Below, one piece after another: positions 1 through 9,058 of a stretch of DNA of 64,000 nucleotides. This DNA is from Niallia taxi (GTDB lineage Bacteria; Bacillota; Bacilli; Bacillales; Cytobacillaceae): contig NZ_RZTZ01000001.1 in assembly GCF_004005475.1 (NCBI RefSeq), forward strand, positions 620,001 to 684,000, written 5' to 3'. Each line of letters starts with the position of its first letter. The stretch's first letter is position 1. The position numbers were made by a program, and so were the translations under genes. Under the pieces are notes generated by a model. That model was not told the DNA's origin and did no database searches. It saw only the letters and a list, made by a program, of their open reading frames with translations.

Positions 1-88
1 GCTCCTCCACCTGCTTCAATACATCTTCTCCGTATAAGAGCTGGCTTCCAGTAACAAACCAAAATTCGTATTCTCTTGTCTTTAACAT
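1..88 (-). CDS. araA: L-arabinose isomerase, N-terminal fragment (cut by window edge)
   Basis: This is the first 29 codons of a gene that runs off the left edge. The ATG at 88 is preceded by a strong AGGAGG site. The translation carries the AraA N-terminal signature [14 protein letters not shown], which matches the known start of Bacillus AraA. AraA converts L-arabinose to L-ribulose in the cytoplasm, the step before AraB and AraD. It lies 21 bases after araD, so it is the distal gene of an araB-araD-araA operon. The rest of the enzyme, including the metal site, is outside the window. Confidence 0.9.
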   Translation of the reverse strand, partial: MLKTREYEFWFVTGSQLLYGEDVLKQVEE

Positions 89-109
89 ATTAATTCCTCC
101 TGGCAATAA

Positions 110-835
110 TTAGTTTGACGTTTCTTGTTTTGTTTCTGCTTTGTTTTGTCCGTAATAGGCATTAGCACCATGTTTTCTTAAGTAATGCTTATCAAGCAAA
201 TATTGGTCAATCCACTCAACACCTGGATTCAGCTGCAGCGTATGAAGCGCCATTTTGGCAACCTCCTCAAGTACAACCGCATTATGCACGGCATTGTCAG
301 CATCTTTCCCCCAGCAAAACGGCGCATGGCCTGTCACTAATATTCCCGGCAGTGCCTTCGGATCAATTCCCTCGTTACGAACTGTTTCGATGATGACATT
401 ACCAGTTTCCAGCTCATATGCTCTGTTTACTTCATCCTCTGTCAGCTTTCTCGTGCAAGGAACCTCACCGTAAAAATAGTCTGCATGTGTTGTTCCTAAT
501 GCTGGTATTCTTCTTCCAGCCTGTGCCCAGCTTGTTGCCCACGGAGAATGTGTATGTACAATTCCGCCAATTTCGGGAAATGCTCGGTATAAGGCAAGAT
601 GTGTTGCTGTATCTGATGAAGGATTCAAATCACCTTCTACTATATTTCCGTCTAGGTCTGTCACGACAAGGTCCTCGACCTTCAACTTGTCATAAGGAAC
701 TCCACTTGGCTTTATGACAACAAGCTTACTTTCTCTATCGATACCGCTTACATTCCCCCAAGTAAAAGTGACGAGATTATGCTGCGGCAGCATCAGGTTT
801 GCCTCTAACACTTCCTGCTTAAGCTTCTCTAGCAT
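110..835 (-). CDS. araD: L-ribulose-5-phosphate 4-epimerase
   Basis: This 241-residue class II aldolase-like enzyme converts L-ribulose 5-phosphate to D-xylulose 5-phosphate, which delivers arabinose carbon to the pentose phosphate pathway. The zinc ligands known from E. coli AraD (D76, H95, H97, H171) have counterparts one residue earlier: D75 in the PSSDT motif, H94 and H96 in the HTHS motif, and H170 in VTGHAPF. The length is close to the usual 229-231 residues, with a short polar C-terminal tail. The start overlaps the end of araB by 17 bases, so translation is probably coupled. Control is expected from the AraR-like boxes upstream of araB. Confidence 0.96.
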   Translation of the reverse strand: MLEKLKQEVLEANLMLPQHNLVTFTWGNVSGIDRESKLVVIKPSGVPYDKLKVEDLVVTDLDGNIVEGDLNPSSDTATHLALYRAFPEIGGIVHTHSPWATSWAQAGRRIPALGTTHADYFYGEVPCTRKLTEDEVNRAYELETGNVIIETVRNEGIDPKALPGILVTGHAPFCWGKDADNAVHNAVVLEEVAKMALHTLQLNPGVEWIDQYLLDKHYLRKHGANAYYGQNKAETKQETSN

Positions 836-2522
836 AGTTATCCTCCTTGCTTGGTAAAGCAGATTCTTTTTTAATTTGCTTTAGTGTTTTCATAACATTA
901 TTTTCACCTCGTCCAAAGTAATCATAAAGACGAGCGTATTCATCAAAGAGCTTTCCATAAACGTTTACATTATTTTCGATTGGCTGATAAATATGATCTT
1001 TAATTCTGCCCATATCTTTAGCGGCTTCATTAATATGATCATAGCCACCTCTTTCCTTACCTGCTGCCACAGCACCAAACATGGCACTTCCAAGTGCTGG
1101 CGTTTGCGAGGATGCGGAAATCTTAATATCCATGTTCAGCACATCAGAATAAATTTGCATCATCAGTTCATTCTTTTCGGCAATGCCTCCTGCTGCATAT
1201 ACTTCATTAACAGGCACACCGCTTGCTCGAAATGTTTCAACAATCATTTTTGTGCCATAGGCAGTTGCTTCAATAAGTGCACGATAAATTTCCTCTGGTT
1301 TTGTTAAAAGGGTTGCGCCAAGCAAAACACCAGTCAAGTCAACATCAACGAGTGTTGATCTGTTTCCGTTCCACCAATCAAGTGCAAGCAGTCCGCTTTC
1401 GCCAACATTCAGCTTGCTTGCTTTTTCTGTCAGCAGCTGATGGATATTTAATCCTTTTTCCTTGGCTTCCTGCTCGTAGCTTTCTGGAACACAATTCTCT
1501 GTAAACCACTCAAAATGATCTCCAACACAAGACTGGCCTGCTTCATAACCTAAATATCCGGGAATTACACCATCTTCAACGACACCGCACATACCTGGCA
1601 CAATTTCTTCTGTTTCGCCAAGCAGGATATGACATGTAGAAGTCCCCATAATCATAAGCAGCTTACCTGCTTCTGTTATCCCAACTGCTGGTACGGCAAC
1701 ATGTGCATCGACATTAGCGACTGCAACGGCTGTGCCAGCCTTTAAGCCTGTTAATTTAGCCGCTTTTTCCGTAATTTCTCCTGCCTTTGATCCAATTGAA
1801 TAGATATCTGTAGACAGCTTTTCTTCTACTACATTTTCAAGCCGTGGATCGAGGGCTTGAAAGAATTCCTTGCTTGGGTAGCCATCCTGCTTATGCCAAA
1901 TTGCCTTATAGCCTGCTGTACAGCTGTTTCGAGTGATTGTTCCCGTCAATTCGGAAATAACCCAATCTGTTGCTTCAAGCACTTGATCTGCTGCCTCGTA
2001 AATATCTGGTGCTTCATTTAAGATTTGCCATATTTTTGGAATTGCCCATTCAGAAGAAATCTTGCCGCCATAACGCTGTAAAAATGCCTCTCCTCGCTGT
2101 GCAGCAATTTCATTCAAGCGGTTTGCTTCATCCTGTGCCGCATGGTGCTTCCATAATTTCACGTAGCTATGCGGATTTTGCTTAAACTCTGGCAGGAAGC
2201 AAAGCGGAATGCCATTATTGTCTATTGGCAGGACCGTACAAGCAGTAAAATCTATGCCAACTCCAATAACATCTTCGTTAGAAACATTTGCTTTCTGCAA
2301 AACTTCCGGAATCGTAATCTGCAAAACTTCTAAATAATCAGCTGGATGCTGAAGCGCCCAGTCATGCTCCAGTTTTGTTGTTCCATCAGGCAAATATTCG
2401 TCCATTACACCATGCGTGTATTCTTTAACAGCAGTTGCCACCTCTTTGCCTGTTCCAACCTCAACAAGAACTGCTCTTCCTGATTGCGTTCCATAATCTA
2501 CCCCTATTGAATACTTTGCCAT
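819..2522 (-). CDS. araB: Ribulokinase
   Basis: This 567-residue FGGY-family sugar kinase phosphorylates L-ribulose with ATP. The N-terminal ATPase lobe begins with the [13 protein letters not shown] phosphate loop, and the glycine-rich motif [11 protein letters not shown] lies in the C-terminal lobe. The length is typical of AraB (about 560) rather than of the shorter xylulokinases. It is the first gene of araB-araD-araA. The 265-base gap upstream contains two AraR-like boxes and a cre-like site, so it probably has its own promoter as well as read-through from the GH127 gene. Confidence 0.96.
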   Translation of the reverse strand: MAKYSIGVDYGTQSGRAVLVEVGTGKEVATAVKEYTHGVMDEYLPDGTTKLEHDWALQHPADYLEVLQITIPEVLQKANVSNEDVIGVGIDFTACTVLPIDNNGIPLCFLPEFKQNPHSYVKLWKHHAAQDEANRLNEIAAQRGEAFLQRYGGKISSEWAIPKIWQILNEAPDIYEAADQVLEATDWVISELTGTITRNSCTAGYKAIWHKQDGYPSKEFFQALDPRLENVVEEKLSTDIYSIGSKAGEITEKAAKLTGLKAGTAVAVANVDAHVAVPAVGITEAGKLLMIMGTSTCHILLGETEEIVPGMCGVVEDGVIPGYLGYEAGQSCVGDHFEWFTENCVPESYEQEAKEKGLNIHQLLTEKASKLNVGESGLLALDWWNGNRSTLVDVDLTGVLLGATLLTKPEEIYRALIEATAYGTKMIVETFRASGVPVNEVYAAGGIAEKNELMMQIYSDVLNMDIKISASSQTPALGSAMFGAVAAGKERGGYDHINEAAKDMGRIKDHIYQPIENNVNVYGKLFDEYARLYDYFGRGENNVMKTLKQIKKESALPSKEDNYAREA

Positions 2523-2544
2523 GTAATAATCTCCTCTCTGATAA

Positions 2545-2558
2545 AGTATGCGTTTTCA
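2545..2558 (-). promoter_or_regulatory. cre-like site upstream of araB
   Basis: On the minus strand this reads TGAAAACGCATACT, a 12 of 14 match to the CcpA consensus TGWAANCGNTNWCA. It lies about 25 bases before the araB start, where CcpA binding would block transcription. The match is imperfect and binding is inferred. Confidence 0.45.
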
Positions 2559-2617
2559 AAAATGATAATTGGAATGTTGATCACTCTAATTCTTCATCCA
2601 CATTACTTATTGGTGTT

Positions 2618-2632
2618 TTTATACGTACAAGA
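2618..2632 (-). promoter_or_regulatory. AraR-like operator 1 of araB promoter
   Basis: The minus strand reads TCTTGTACGTATAAA. The core TTGTACGTATAA is shared with the sites at 2694-2710 and 5341-5357 and resembles the AraR operator of Bacillus subtilis (ATTTGTACGTACAAAT type). It lies about 100 bases upstream of araB. Two boxes about 77 bases apart would suit cooperative looping, which is known for AraR. Confidence 0.7.
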
Positions 2633-2693
2633 AGCAGCATATTCTGTTGTACACTGATTTCATATTCATCCTTACAACCACAATATTTATATC

Positions 2694-2710
2694 AACTTGT
2701 ACGTATAACC
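2694..2710 (+). promoter_or_regulatory. AraR-like operator 2 of araB promoter
   Basis: This reads AACTTGTACGTATAACC and contains the same 12-base core as the site at 2618-2632 but in the opposite orientation. Both lie between the GH127 stop and the araB start. Confidence 0.7.
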
Positions 2711-2787
2711 TTAATGTCATTCTACCATCTCTGAAGATTATTTCAATCTCTTTTTTTATTTTTTTAAAATTTTATCCTCTGTTGTTT

Positions 2788-5037
2788 TTAGTCCCTTACA
2801 ATCCGCAGCTCAAACACTTTAGGTACCCTCTTCTCTGCTTGTGCACGGAATGTAATGCGGGTGACTCCTTCTGTTACAACATTTTTTGGTAGCGTATATT
2901 TAATATAAACAAACTGATTCATTTCTTCCCATTCCAGCTTACCGTTCTGCAGCTTTGTTTCATTTGCAAGTACATCAAAGCCATGCATACTTTCCCATTC
3001 CTTTTTCGTATAAGCTACTATCAGACTATTTTCTTGGTCCTGCAACACCTTAAGAGCAAAGCTGAAATGTCCATTTGGCCATGTGTCTCGATATTTTCGA
3101 TTTGACACTGTCCCAATCCCGACATGTTCTCCTGTAAATTGATGATCTCTTTCCGGCTGCATTTCTCCTGGCTGAACGAAGTCGATGCTTCTTGCTTCAA
3201 GCTCCTGCTCCTTTTGAATTGCTGCCTTATAAGATTTCTCTGCTTCAGCCCACTCAGCTTTCGTAAAAACATCCCAATAAACTGTCGCACTTCTATCATG
3301 AAGCAGGTGAAACGGTTTTAATTCCACATCTCTTGGATTCCCTATTCCTTCCAGCGCAAATGCCTCTTCACTTAACATGCTGATATGCTGTAACGGACTA
3401 TCATCTGCTACTAGCACTGGTGTGAACAACAGGTCCTTCGTCTTTTGGGCATCACTTATCTCCCCCAAATCACCTGCTAGAACAATTGGTCCGTACAAAA
3501 ATGCAACCCTGTTTGGATTATCAAGTATTGCTTCCTTACGAAGTGTCATCGGGATGTCAACCTCAAGTACATCTCCATCTTTCCAAGCTCTATCTATTTC
3601 TATAAGACTAGCTGGTTTAGTTTCATGATGATAATCCTCTCCGTTAATCGCAATGAACATTCCTTTTTCTGCCCAATACGGGTGTCTTAACGTTAAAGTA
3701 AAAGCCTTGTCTGCAGAGGCAGCTATTTCTATCCTGATTCTGCCATTCTTCGGGTATGCTGTTTTTTGCTCAACAACAACTCCCATTTCCTTCCACTCAA
3801 GTCGTGAAGAAATGTATTGATTGATGTAAAGCTTGCTTTCGTCATGAAAATAAATAGCATTTCCATGGCTTGCATGGTTTTCCATGCCTGATCCTACACA
3901 GCATGTAAAGCTGTCAAACTTTGAGTTATACTTTTTATGGCCACCCATATCGAGCGAAACGAAATAACAAACACTTCCATCACCTGGATGCTGGGATGCG
4001 AGTATGTGGTTATAAAGTGCTCTTTCATAATAATCTCCCTCCTCAGCAGTCGGTTTCCATCTGAAAAGATGCTTTGTCAATTTCAACATATTATACGAAT
4101 TACATGTTTCGCATGTATTTTCACCTAATCTATCATTTACCTTACCTGCCTCGCCAAAATGCTCATTAAGAGAATTTCCTCCTATTACATAGGAATGCTC
4201 ATGAACAACCGTATTCCAGAAGTACTCTGATATTTCCTTATATGTTTCGTTGCCGGATATCTCATACTGCCTTGCTGCAGCAACAACTTTTGGTATTTGT
4301 GTGTTGGCATGCTTTCCTGCGAGTGCATCCTTTTTATCTGCTAATGGATCAAGCACCTCTTTGTGATAAAATCTTTCTGAAAGTGCAAAAAAGCGCATTT
4401 CACCAGTATGTACAGCTAAATCAGCAAGCACCTCAGCCATTCCTCCGAACTCACATTTCAGCAATTCATCCATTTGTTCTTCTGAAAGGTCCTTTACCAT
4501 ATCCTCAAGCCAAAGCCCAAGCTTCGTTTCTACTGCAAGAGCCTTCTCATTATCTGTGTGCAAATAGGCATCCCGTAAGCCTGCAAACACTTTATGCATG
4601 GTATATAAAGGCACCCAGCCTCCATTCAAATCGAAGCCTTGGGAATAGATTTTTCCTTCCTTTACTTCCTGAAATATCGCTTTTCCTCTTGGAATTCCTG
4701 AGATTAATCCTGTTCCGTCTGCTTCCTGGCATAACGCAAGCTCCTCGACAATATAAGCCGCCCTGTCTTTGAATCTGCTGTCACCAGTCGCAGCAGCCAT
4801 CAGTGAGCACGCAGATAAATAGTGACCTAAAGTATGTCCGGAAATACCTTGCTCCTCCCAGCCATTATAGTGGCTCGCTTTTGGTTCTAATCCGGCATAT
4901 TCTCTATATCTAGACAATAGCTTATTTGGTTCAAGCTGAAGAAGATATTCCATGTTCAATTCCATTGCATGCTTAAAGGGACCATCTGTTATTCTTACTT
5001 GCGTTAAATCAAAAGCTTTAACTGCCATCAGATTCAC
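2788..5037 (-). CDS. GH127-family beta-L-arabinofuranosidase
   Basis: This 749-residue protein lacks a signal peptide, so it acts inside the cell on imported arabino-oligosaccharides. The family is recognised by the cysteine/zinc active site: E310-T-C312 in the CETCNSYNM motif and the pair C379-C380 in FTCCVGSGMENH. These match the Glu and three Cys that bind zinc in the Bifidobacterium enzyme HypBA1, where the first Cys of the pair is the nucleophile. It is longer than HypBA1 (658 residues), with extra C-terminal beta-domains. The start is taken as GTG 5037 behind AGAGGAAA; ATG 5028 is an alternative. It lies upstream of araB on the same strand and diverges from araR, with AraR-like boxes between. 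Confidence 0.88.
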   Translation of the reverse strand: MNLMAVKAFDLTQVRITDGPFKHAMELNMEYLLQLEPNKLLSRYREYAGLEPKASHYNGWEEQGISGHTLGHYLSACSLMAAATGDSRFKDRAAYIVEELALCQEADGTGLISGIPRGKAIFQEVKEGKIYSQGFDLNGGWVPLYTMHKVFAGLRDAYLHTDNEKALAVETKLGLWLEDMVKDLSEEQMDELLKCEFGGMAEVLADLAVHTGEMRFFALSERFYHKEVLDPLADKKDALAGKHANTQIPKVVAAARQYEISGNETYKEISEYFWNTVVHEHSYVIGGNSLNEHFGEAGKVNDRLGENTCETCNSYNMLKLTKHLFRWKPTAEEGDYYERALYNHILASQHPGDGSVCYFVSLDMGGHKKYNSKFDSFTCCVGSGMENHASHGNAIYFHDESKLYINQYISSRLEWKEMGVVVEQKTAYPKNGRIRIEIAASADKAFTLTLRHPYWAEKGMFIAINGEDYHHETKPASLIEIDRAWKDGDVLEVDIPMTLRKEAILDNPNRVAFLYGPIVLAGDLGEISDAQKTKDLLFTPVLVADDSPLQHISMLSEEAFALEGIGNPRDVELKPFHLLHDRSATVYWDVFTKAEWAEAEKSYKAAIQKEQELEARSIDFVQPGEMQPERDHQFTGEHVGIGTVSNRKYRDTWPNGHFSFALKVLQDQENSLIVAYTKKEWESMHGFDVLANETKLQNGKLEWEEMNQFVYIKYTLPKNVVTEGVTRITFRAQAEKRVPKVFELRIVRD

Positions 5038-5131
5038 TTTCCTCTCTATACTAGTAATAAGAATAGGTACTTGTTCTGAAATTGTATGGTTGTATTTATG
5101 TAAGCGTATTCTATACTAAAAATTCTATGAT

Positions 5132-5147
5132 AGTTGTTCGTACATGT
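5132..5147 (+). promoter_or_regulatory. AraR-like operator before GH127 gene
   Basis: The sequence AGTTGTTCGTACATGT is close to the AraR operator form with a TTGTTCGTACA core. It lies about 95 bases upstream of the GH127 start and serves the leftward promoter. Confidence 0.6.
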
Positions 5148-5340
5148 CAATAAATATCCTAATACAAATCTAGACATCTTTTAAGTTTTAGATAAAAGAA
5201 TTGTCAAAAACCCGATGTTTTTCAGCAGAAAAACTGGGTTTACTCCCTTTAATAGCAACTCTTCTGTACGAACTACTTTTTCCGAAAAAATTTTATGATA
5301 GTCTTTTCCTGCTTTTTTTGGTACGATAGCTTTATATCTA

Positions 5341-5357
5341 TTTTTGTACGTATAAGT
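5341..5357 (+). promoter_or_regulatory. AraR-like operator before araR
   Basis: The sequence TTTTTGTACGTATAAGT has the same core as the two araB sites. It lies just before the araR coding region, where bound repressor would block its own transcription. Confidence 0.7.
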
Positions 5358-5364
5358 TAAGGAT

Positions 5365-6507
5365 ATGGAAACACAAGAAAGTGGTGATAGTGTGGCACAA
5401 AAAACAAAATACAACATGGTTAAGGAACAAATTACTGAATGGATTACAACTGGGCAAGTCAAACCTGGGGAGAAAATTCATTCTGAAAATGAGCTTGTCA
5501 AAATGTTTGGAGTAAGCCGCCATACCATTCGCCAGGCAATAGGAGATTTGGTTCATGAAGGCTGGCTTTACAGAGAGCAAGGTGCCGGCACATTCTGCTC
5601 AGACAGAAAAACGGAAACTGGGTTGGGCTCTGCTGGTCAAGCAGGCAAGCGCACAAAAAATATTGGTGTTATTACCACTTATATATCTGATTACATCTTT
5701 CCTTCCATCATAAAAGGTATAGAATCATATTTATCAACAAAAGGCTATTCATTGACCTTCGCTTGTACAGACAATGACATTGACAAAGAAAAGCAATGCT
5801 TGCAGACAATGCTCGCTAGCAATATTGACGGGCTTATCGTCGAGCCGACAAAAAGTAGTAACTTTAATCCTAATATCAATTACTATTTGGAATTAGAGCA
5901 AAATAAAATTCCATACTTAATGATTAACCAATTCTACTCACAGCTTGCTCCTCCTTACATTATGGTTAATGATGAAAAGGGCGGTTATATTGCGACAGAG
6001 CATTTAATTAAGCTTGGCCATAAGCGGATTATTGGTCTTTTCAAAACAGATGATTTACAAGGTGTTAACCGCATGAAGGGCTTTATACAAGCATACAAGG
6101 ATCATGCTGTTCCTTTCTTTCAGGATATGATTATTAACTTTACAACAGAAGATCAAGACAAATCGCTGGAAGCATTGCAGGAAATTCTCCAAAAAGAAGA
6201 CAGACCGACTGCCATCGTTTGCTATAATGATCAGCTCGCCATAAAAGCAATAAGCATTTTACGGACTATGGGATTATCTATTCCAAATGATATTTCTATC
6301 TTAGGCTTTGATGATTCCTTTTTAACAGAGGCTTCAGAAGTAAAGCTGACCTCCATAACTCATCCAAAAATGAAAATGGGCGAAGAAGCAGCGAAATGGA
6401 TTGTTGCTGCAGTCGAGAAGAAAAGCAAGCCGGCTCCATCGATTGTCTATGAACCACAAATTGTAGTTAGAGAGTCCACTGCTTCTGTGGCTGTCACGAA
6501 GCAGTAA
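5365..6507 (+). CDS. araR: Arabinose operon repressor AraR (GntR-type HTH, LacI-type sensor)
   Basis: This is a chimeric regulator. Residues about 13-80 form a GntR winged helix (SENELVKMFGVSRHTIRQAIGDL), and residues about 95-375 form a LacI/periplasmic-binding-like sensor expected to bind L-arabinose. This combination is diagnostic of AraR. The frame opens at ATG 5365, giving 380 residues. A GTG at 5392 (residue 10) lies a few bases after GAAAGTGG and would give an N-terminus like that of Bacillus subtilis AraR (362 residues), so GTG 5392 is the more likely start. The gene is divergent from GH127 and araBDA and is followed by a terminator at 6515-6555. AraR represses arabinose genes until arabinose releases it. 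Confidence 0.93.
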   Translation: METQESGDSVAQKTKYNMVKEQITEWITTGQVKPGEKIHSENELVKMFGVSRHTIRQAIGDLVHEGWLYREQGAGTFCSDRKTETGLGSAGQAGKRTKNIGVITTYISDYIFPSIIKGIESYLSTKGYSLTFACTDNDIDKEKQCLQTMLASNIDGLIVEPTKSSNFNPNINYYLELEQNKIPYLMINQFYSQLAPPYIMVNDEKGGYIATEHLIKLGHKRIIGLFKTDDLQGVNRMKGFIQAYKDHAVPFFQDMIINFTTEDQDKSLEALQEILQKEDRPTAIVCYNDQLAIKAISILRTMGLSIPNDISILGFDDSFLTEASEVKLTSITHPKMKMGEEAAKWIVAAVEKKSKPAPSIVYEPQIVVRESTASVAVTKQ

Positions 6508-6514
6508 CTAAAAT

Positions 6515-6555
6515 GGAAAGGGGCTGAACCAATGATTCAGCCTTTTCTATTTTTT
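6515..6555 (+). terminator. Terminator between araR and GH27 gene
   Basis: A GGCTGAA / TTCAGCC stem with flanking A and T tracts lies between two convergent genes and can serve both. Confidence 0.75.
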
Positions 6556-7831
6556 ATGTTAGTTTATAAAGTTTGCTGCTGTGTGGAGCAAGCCTCGCTT
6601 TAACAGTATCCTCTACATGGATGGATTCCTTTTCCCATACATCCTTAGCTGTCATTATTTTTGTCAGTCCGATGTCTTCCAACGGCACTTCTACTTCGCA
6701 TTCAGCCTCGCCTATATTAAACAATGCTACATAGACAGAGTTATTAGGTGCTTTGGCTGTCCAAGCAACTTTATCACCATCTCTAAATATTAGTCTGCTG
6801 TCTGTGCCATTTTGGTTTAATTCAAGGATATCTTCGTTTGTTAGTAAGGACAGTGTCCAGCTGTCATTGTCCCGCAGCTCTCCACCAAACATGAGGGGCG
6901 AACGAAACACGGACCATAATGTCATCATTGTCACCTGTTCTTCCTTTGTGAACCTTGTCCAACGATCTGCACCGCCTCCATCAACAGAGCGAATGCCAAT
7001 ATGTCCTAATGGCAGCATATCACAATCAGGCCAATATCCTGGACCTGAAAGCCCACTCCATTTCTCACATCTCTCAAACATATCGTATAAAAGCTGCCAT
7101 TGATCCCAATAATCGTCTGTCATTCGCCACATATTTGCATTATCCTGCAATACATCAGCAAATTCGAGCGGTGCAGGTCCTGGAGACAGACTTAACACCA
7201 TATCTCTACCACAGTTATCGATTGCCTTTCTTATCAGCTTAATCTCGTCAACATGTGTGGTATAAAGCTTTGATGCAGCAATATCATCAACCTTTATGTA
7301 GTCAACTCCCCATTCGGCATACAGCTTAAATAAAGAATTATAATACGCCTCAGCACCAGATGTGTTTGCATCTACCCCATACATATCTGTATTCCACGGA
7401 CAGATTGAATTTGGATGAGCGATGTCGCGGGCTGTATGGTCAGAATCTAAAATTCCTGTATTTTGATGGACTGCTTGCCTCGGAATTCCCCTCATAATAT
7501 GGATGCCGAACTTTAATCCAAGGCTATGAACATAATCAGAGAGCGGTTTAAAACCTCTCCCTTCCGCTGAAGAGGGAAATCTGTTTACAGCAGGAATAAG
7601 CCGGGAATATTCGTCCATCTCCAGTTCTACAAAGGGCCGATACTGAGAGGAATTAGCGCCAGGCTCATACCATTGAATGTCTACAACAATATATTGCCAT
7701 CCAAAATCCTTTAAATGCTTTGCCATATATTCAGCGTTCCCTTTGACTTCCTCTTCTGTTACTGATGCGCCATAACAATCCCAGCTATTCCAACCTAACG
7801 GAGGAGTCTGGGCAAAACGATGATGATTCAT
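6554..7831 (-). CDS. GH27 glycosidase, probable beta-L-arabinopyranosidase
   Basis: This 425-residue (beta/alpha)8 enzyme has GH27 hallmarks: PLGWNSWD near residue 11, nucleophile D183 in YIKVDD, and acid/base D241 in WRMTDD. Family members are usually called alpha-galactosidases. Those have two Asp in the first substrate motif (YxxIDDCW) to hold the galactose O6. Here the motif is VVD51-I52-QW, with Ile replacing the second Asp. The same change is known to mark GH27 beta-L-arabinopyranosidases of Streptomyces and Geobacillus. With no signal peptide and a position beside araR, removing L-arabinopyranose ends from imported oligosaccharides fits better than alpha-galactoside cleavage. Alpha-galactosidase remains the alternative. 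The AraC-type gene lies 110 bases upstream on the same strand. Confidence 0.85.
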   Translation of the reverse strand: MNHHRFAQTPPLGWNSWDCYGASVTEEEVKGNAEYMAKHLKDFGWQYIVVDIQWYEPGANSSQYRPFVELEMDEYSRLIPAVNRFPSSAEGRGFKPLSDYVHSLGLKFGIHIMRGIPRQAVHQNTGILDSDHTARDIAHPNSICPWNTDMYGVDANTSGAEAYYNSLFKLYAEWGVDYIKVDDIAASKLYTTHVDEIKLIRKAIDNCGRDMVLSLSPGPAPLEFADVLQDNANMWRMTDDYWDQWQLLYDMFERCEKWSGLSGPGYWPDCDMLPLGHIGIRSVDGGGADRWTRFTKEEQVTMMTLWSVFRSPLMFGGELRDNDSWTLSLLTNEDILELNQNGTDSRLIFRDGDKVAWTAKAPNNSVYVALFNIGEAECEVEVPLEDIGLTKIMTAKDVWEKESIHVEDTVKARLAPHSSKLYKLT

Positions 7832-7940
7832 TTACCTTCACACCTTTCACGACAGAGTCTTTTATAGGCTAATCTTAAAGGAAACAAAGCATTGGCATCT
7901 ACGATAACTTTTTGCTCATCTATGTAATATATTGCTATTT

Positions 7941-8822
7941 TCAATCCAATTTTAATTGATGTAAATAGGCATGCTCTGTCGCTAAGCGGAATTCACCAGG
8001 TGAAATTCCAATCCATTGATGAAAAACCTTGATAAAGTAACTTCCTGTTGAGTAGCCCAATTCTTGCGCAATTGCCTCCATTGTCATATCAGAATCTCGC
8101 AGCAGCCTAATTGCCTCTTCCATTCTTACCTTTGTCAAATACTCAATTGGTGTGTACCCGGTTGTTTTTTTGTATAATCTTGTAAAGTAATATTTTGAAA
8201 GATTAACTTTAGCTGCTATCTCTTCAAGACTTTGCAGTGATTGATATGTTGCCTCGATGTACGAAGCCGCTTCGGCAATGGAATCTGGCCATGAGTGTTT
8301 CTCTTTTTTTGCTGAAACATGATACCTGAACAATTCCATGACAAACTCATAAACAATGGCAGAGGCTCTGAACCCGTCCGTTATATGATTTTTCGCTGCA
8401 CTGGCAAAAACACTTTTTAGTAAACGGATTGGCGAACTGTCTTCTGGCATTGAAAAGACCTGGCCAAGACTAGATACTGCATGGCGCCATTCCTCTTCAA
8501 TATTTGTCGGCCGAAACATAATAAAGAGGACCTCCCAATCAGTATTGCTTTCTAAAAAGAAGTAGCGGTGATTGCTAGGAATCTCCACCATAAAGCCTGT
8601 TCCTTCCCCTAATTTATGAAGTGTTTTATCCACTTCTATATAACCGCAGCCTGCGAGCGTATATTGAAATAAAAAAAGTGGTCCATCCTTGCGAGTTAAG
8701 CCGTTCCAATGATACGACTCCTTTGAGATGATTTGGTTCCCCACTGCAAAAAGCTGGTAGAACGATTGATTTAATGTATCTAAAAACCGAAAACCATAGA
8801 CTTCTTGTTTGTTATTTGTCAT
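7941..8822 (-). CDS. AraC-family transcriptional regulator
   Basis: This 293-residue protein has an N-terminal cupin-type sensor (about 10-160) and a C-terminal pair of AraC helix-turn-helix motifs (about 185-283). The second motif reads AIAQELGYSTGSYFIKVFHQW. It is probably an activator of the downstream GH27 gene, with a sugar as ligand. Its promoter region holds two cre-type sites (8843-8856 and 8935-8948), so it is likely subject to carbon catabolite control. The ligand cannot be read from the sequence; L-arabinose or a galactoside is the likely choice from context. Confidence 0.88.
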   Translation of the reverse strand: MTNNKQEVYGFRFLDTLNQSFYQLFAVGNQIISKESYHWNGLTRKDGPLFLFQYTLAGCGYIEVDKTLHKLGEGTGFMVEIPSNHRYFFLESNTDWEVLFIMFRPTNIEEEWRHAVSSLGQVFSMPEDSSPIRLLKSVFASAAKNHITDGFRASAIVYEFVMELFRYHVSAKKEKHSWPDSIAEAASYIEATYQSLQSLEEIAAKVNLSKYYFTRLYKKTTGYTPIEYLTKVRMEEAIRLLRDSDMTMEAIAQELGYSTGSYFIKVFHQWIGISPGEFRLATEHAYLHQLKLD

Positions 8823-8842
8823 ATGCTCTCCTTAATAAGTTA

Positions 8843-8856
8843 TGTAAGCGCTTAAA
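8843..8856 (-). promoter_or_regulatory. cre-like site before AraC-type gene
   Basis: The sequence TGTAAGCGCTTAAA contains the symmetric AAGCGCTT centre and agrees with the CcpA consensus apart from its last bases. It lies about 20 bases upstream of the start codon. Confidence 0.55.
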
Positions 8857-8934
8857 TATATTAGCAGCGCTATTTCCTTTGTTAGGCTTTTTTTCTATAA
8901 TCATACAACATTACCATCTCTTCGGCTACATTTT

Positions 8935-8948
8935 TTAAAGCGTTTACA
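8935..8948 (-). promoter_or_regulatory. cre site between AraC-type and STAS genes
   Basis: The minus strand reads TGTAAACGCTTTAA, a 13 of 14 match to TGWAANCGNTNWCA. It lies in the divergent gap and could act on the AraC-type promoter. Confidence 0.6.
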
Positions 8949-8985
8949 AAAGGTGATGTCAGATGAGGAACTTCGACACTTACTA

Positions 8986-9008
8986 CCTCTATTCTATAGA
9001 GGTATAAT
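8986..9008 (+). promoter_or_regulatory. Inverted repeat and -10 box before STAS gene
   Basis: CCTCTA and TAGAGG form an inverted repeat with a five-base spacer at 8986-9002, directly followed by TATAAT at 9003-9008. No good -35 is seen at 17 bases, so the promoter may rely on an activator or another sigma factor. Confidence 0.4.
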
Positions 9009-9058
9009 AAAGAAATACTATGACGAAGAAAAAAACTAAACATTGGAGCTGATTCCTT

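Larger units (their letters stand above)
5038..5364. promoter_or_regulatory. Divergent GH127 / araR control region
   Basis: This 327-base region holds no gene and at least three TTGTNCGTA-type boxes. A cre-like sequence, TGTAAGCGTATTCT, spans 5099-5112 (12 of 14). AGTTGTTCGTACATGT is at 5132-5147 and the clearest box is at 5341-5357. A weaker half-site, TTCTGTACGAACTAC, lies near 5263-5277. The arrangement fits AraR repressing both the hydrolase gene and its own gene, with CcpA control on the hydrolase side. Confidence 0.65.

Noticed and set aside
4242-4772. 176-codon open frame antisense to the GH127 gene
   Set aside because: No ribosome site or recognisable domain; the opposite strand encodes a clear GH127 enzyme.
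5181-5580. Minus-strand open frames over the araR promoter and start
   Set aside because: They overlap the GntR-type helix-turn-helix coding region and AraR boxes and lack ribosome sites.
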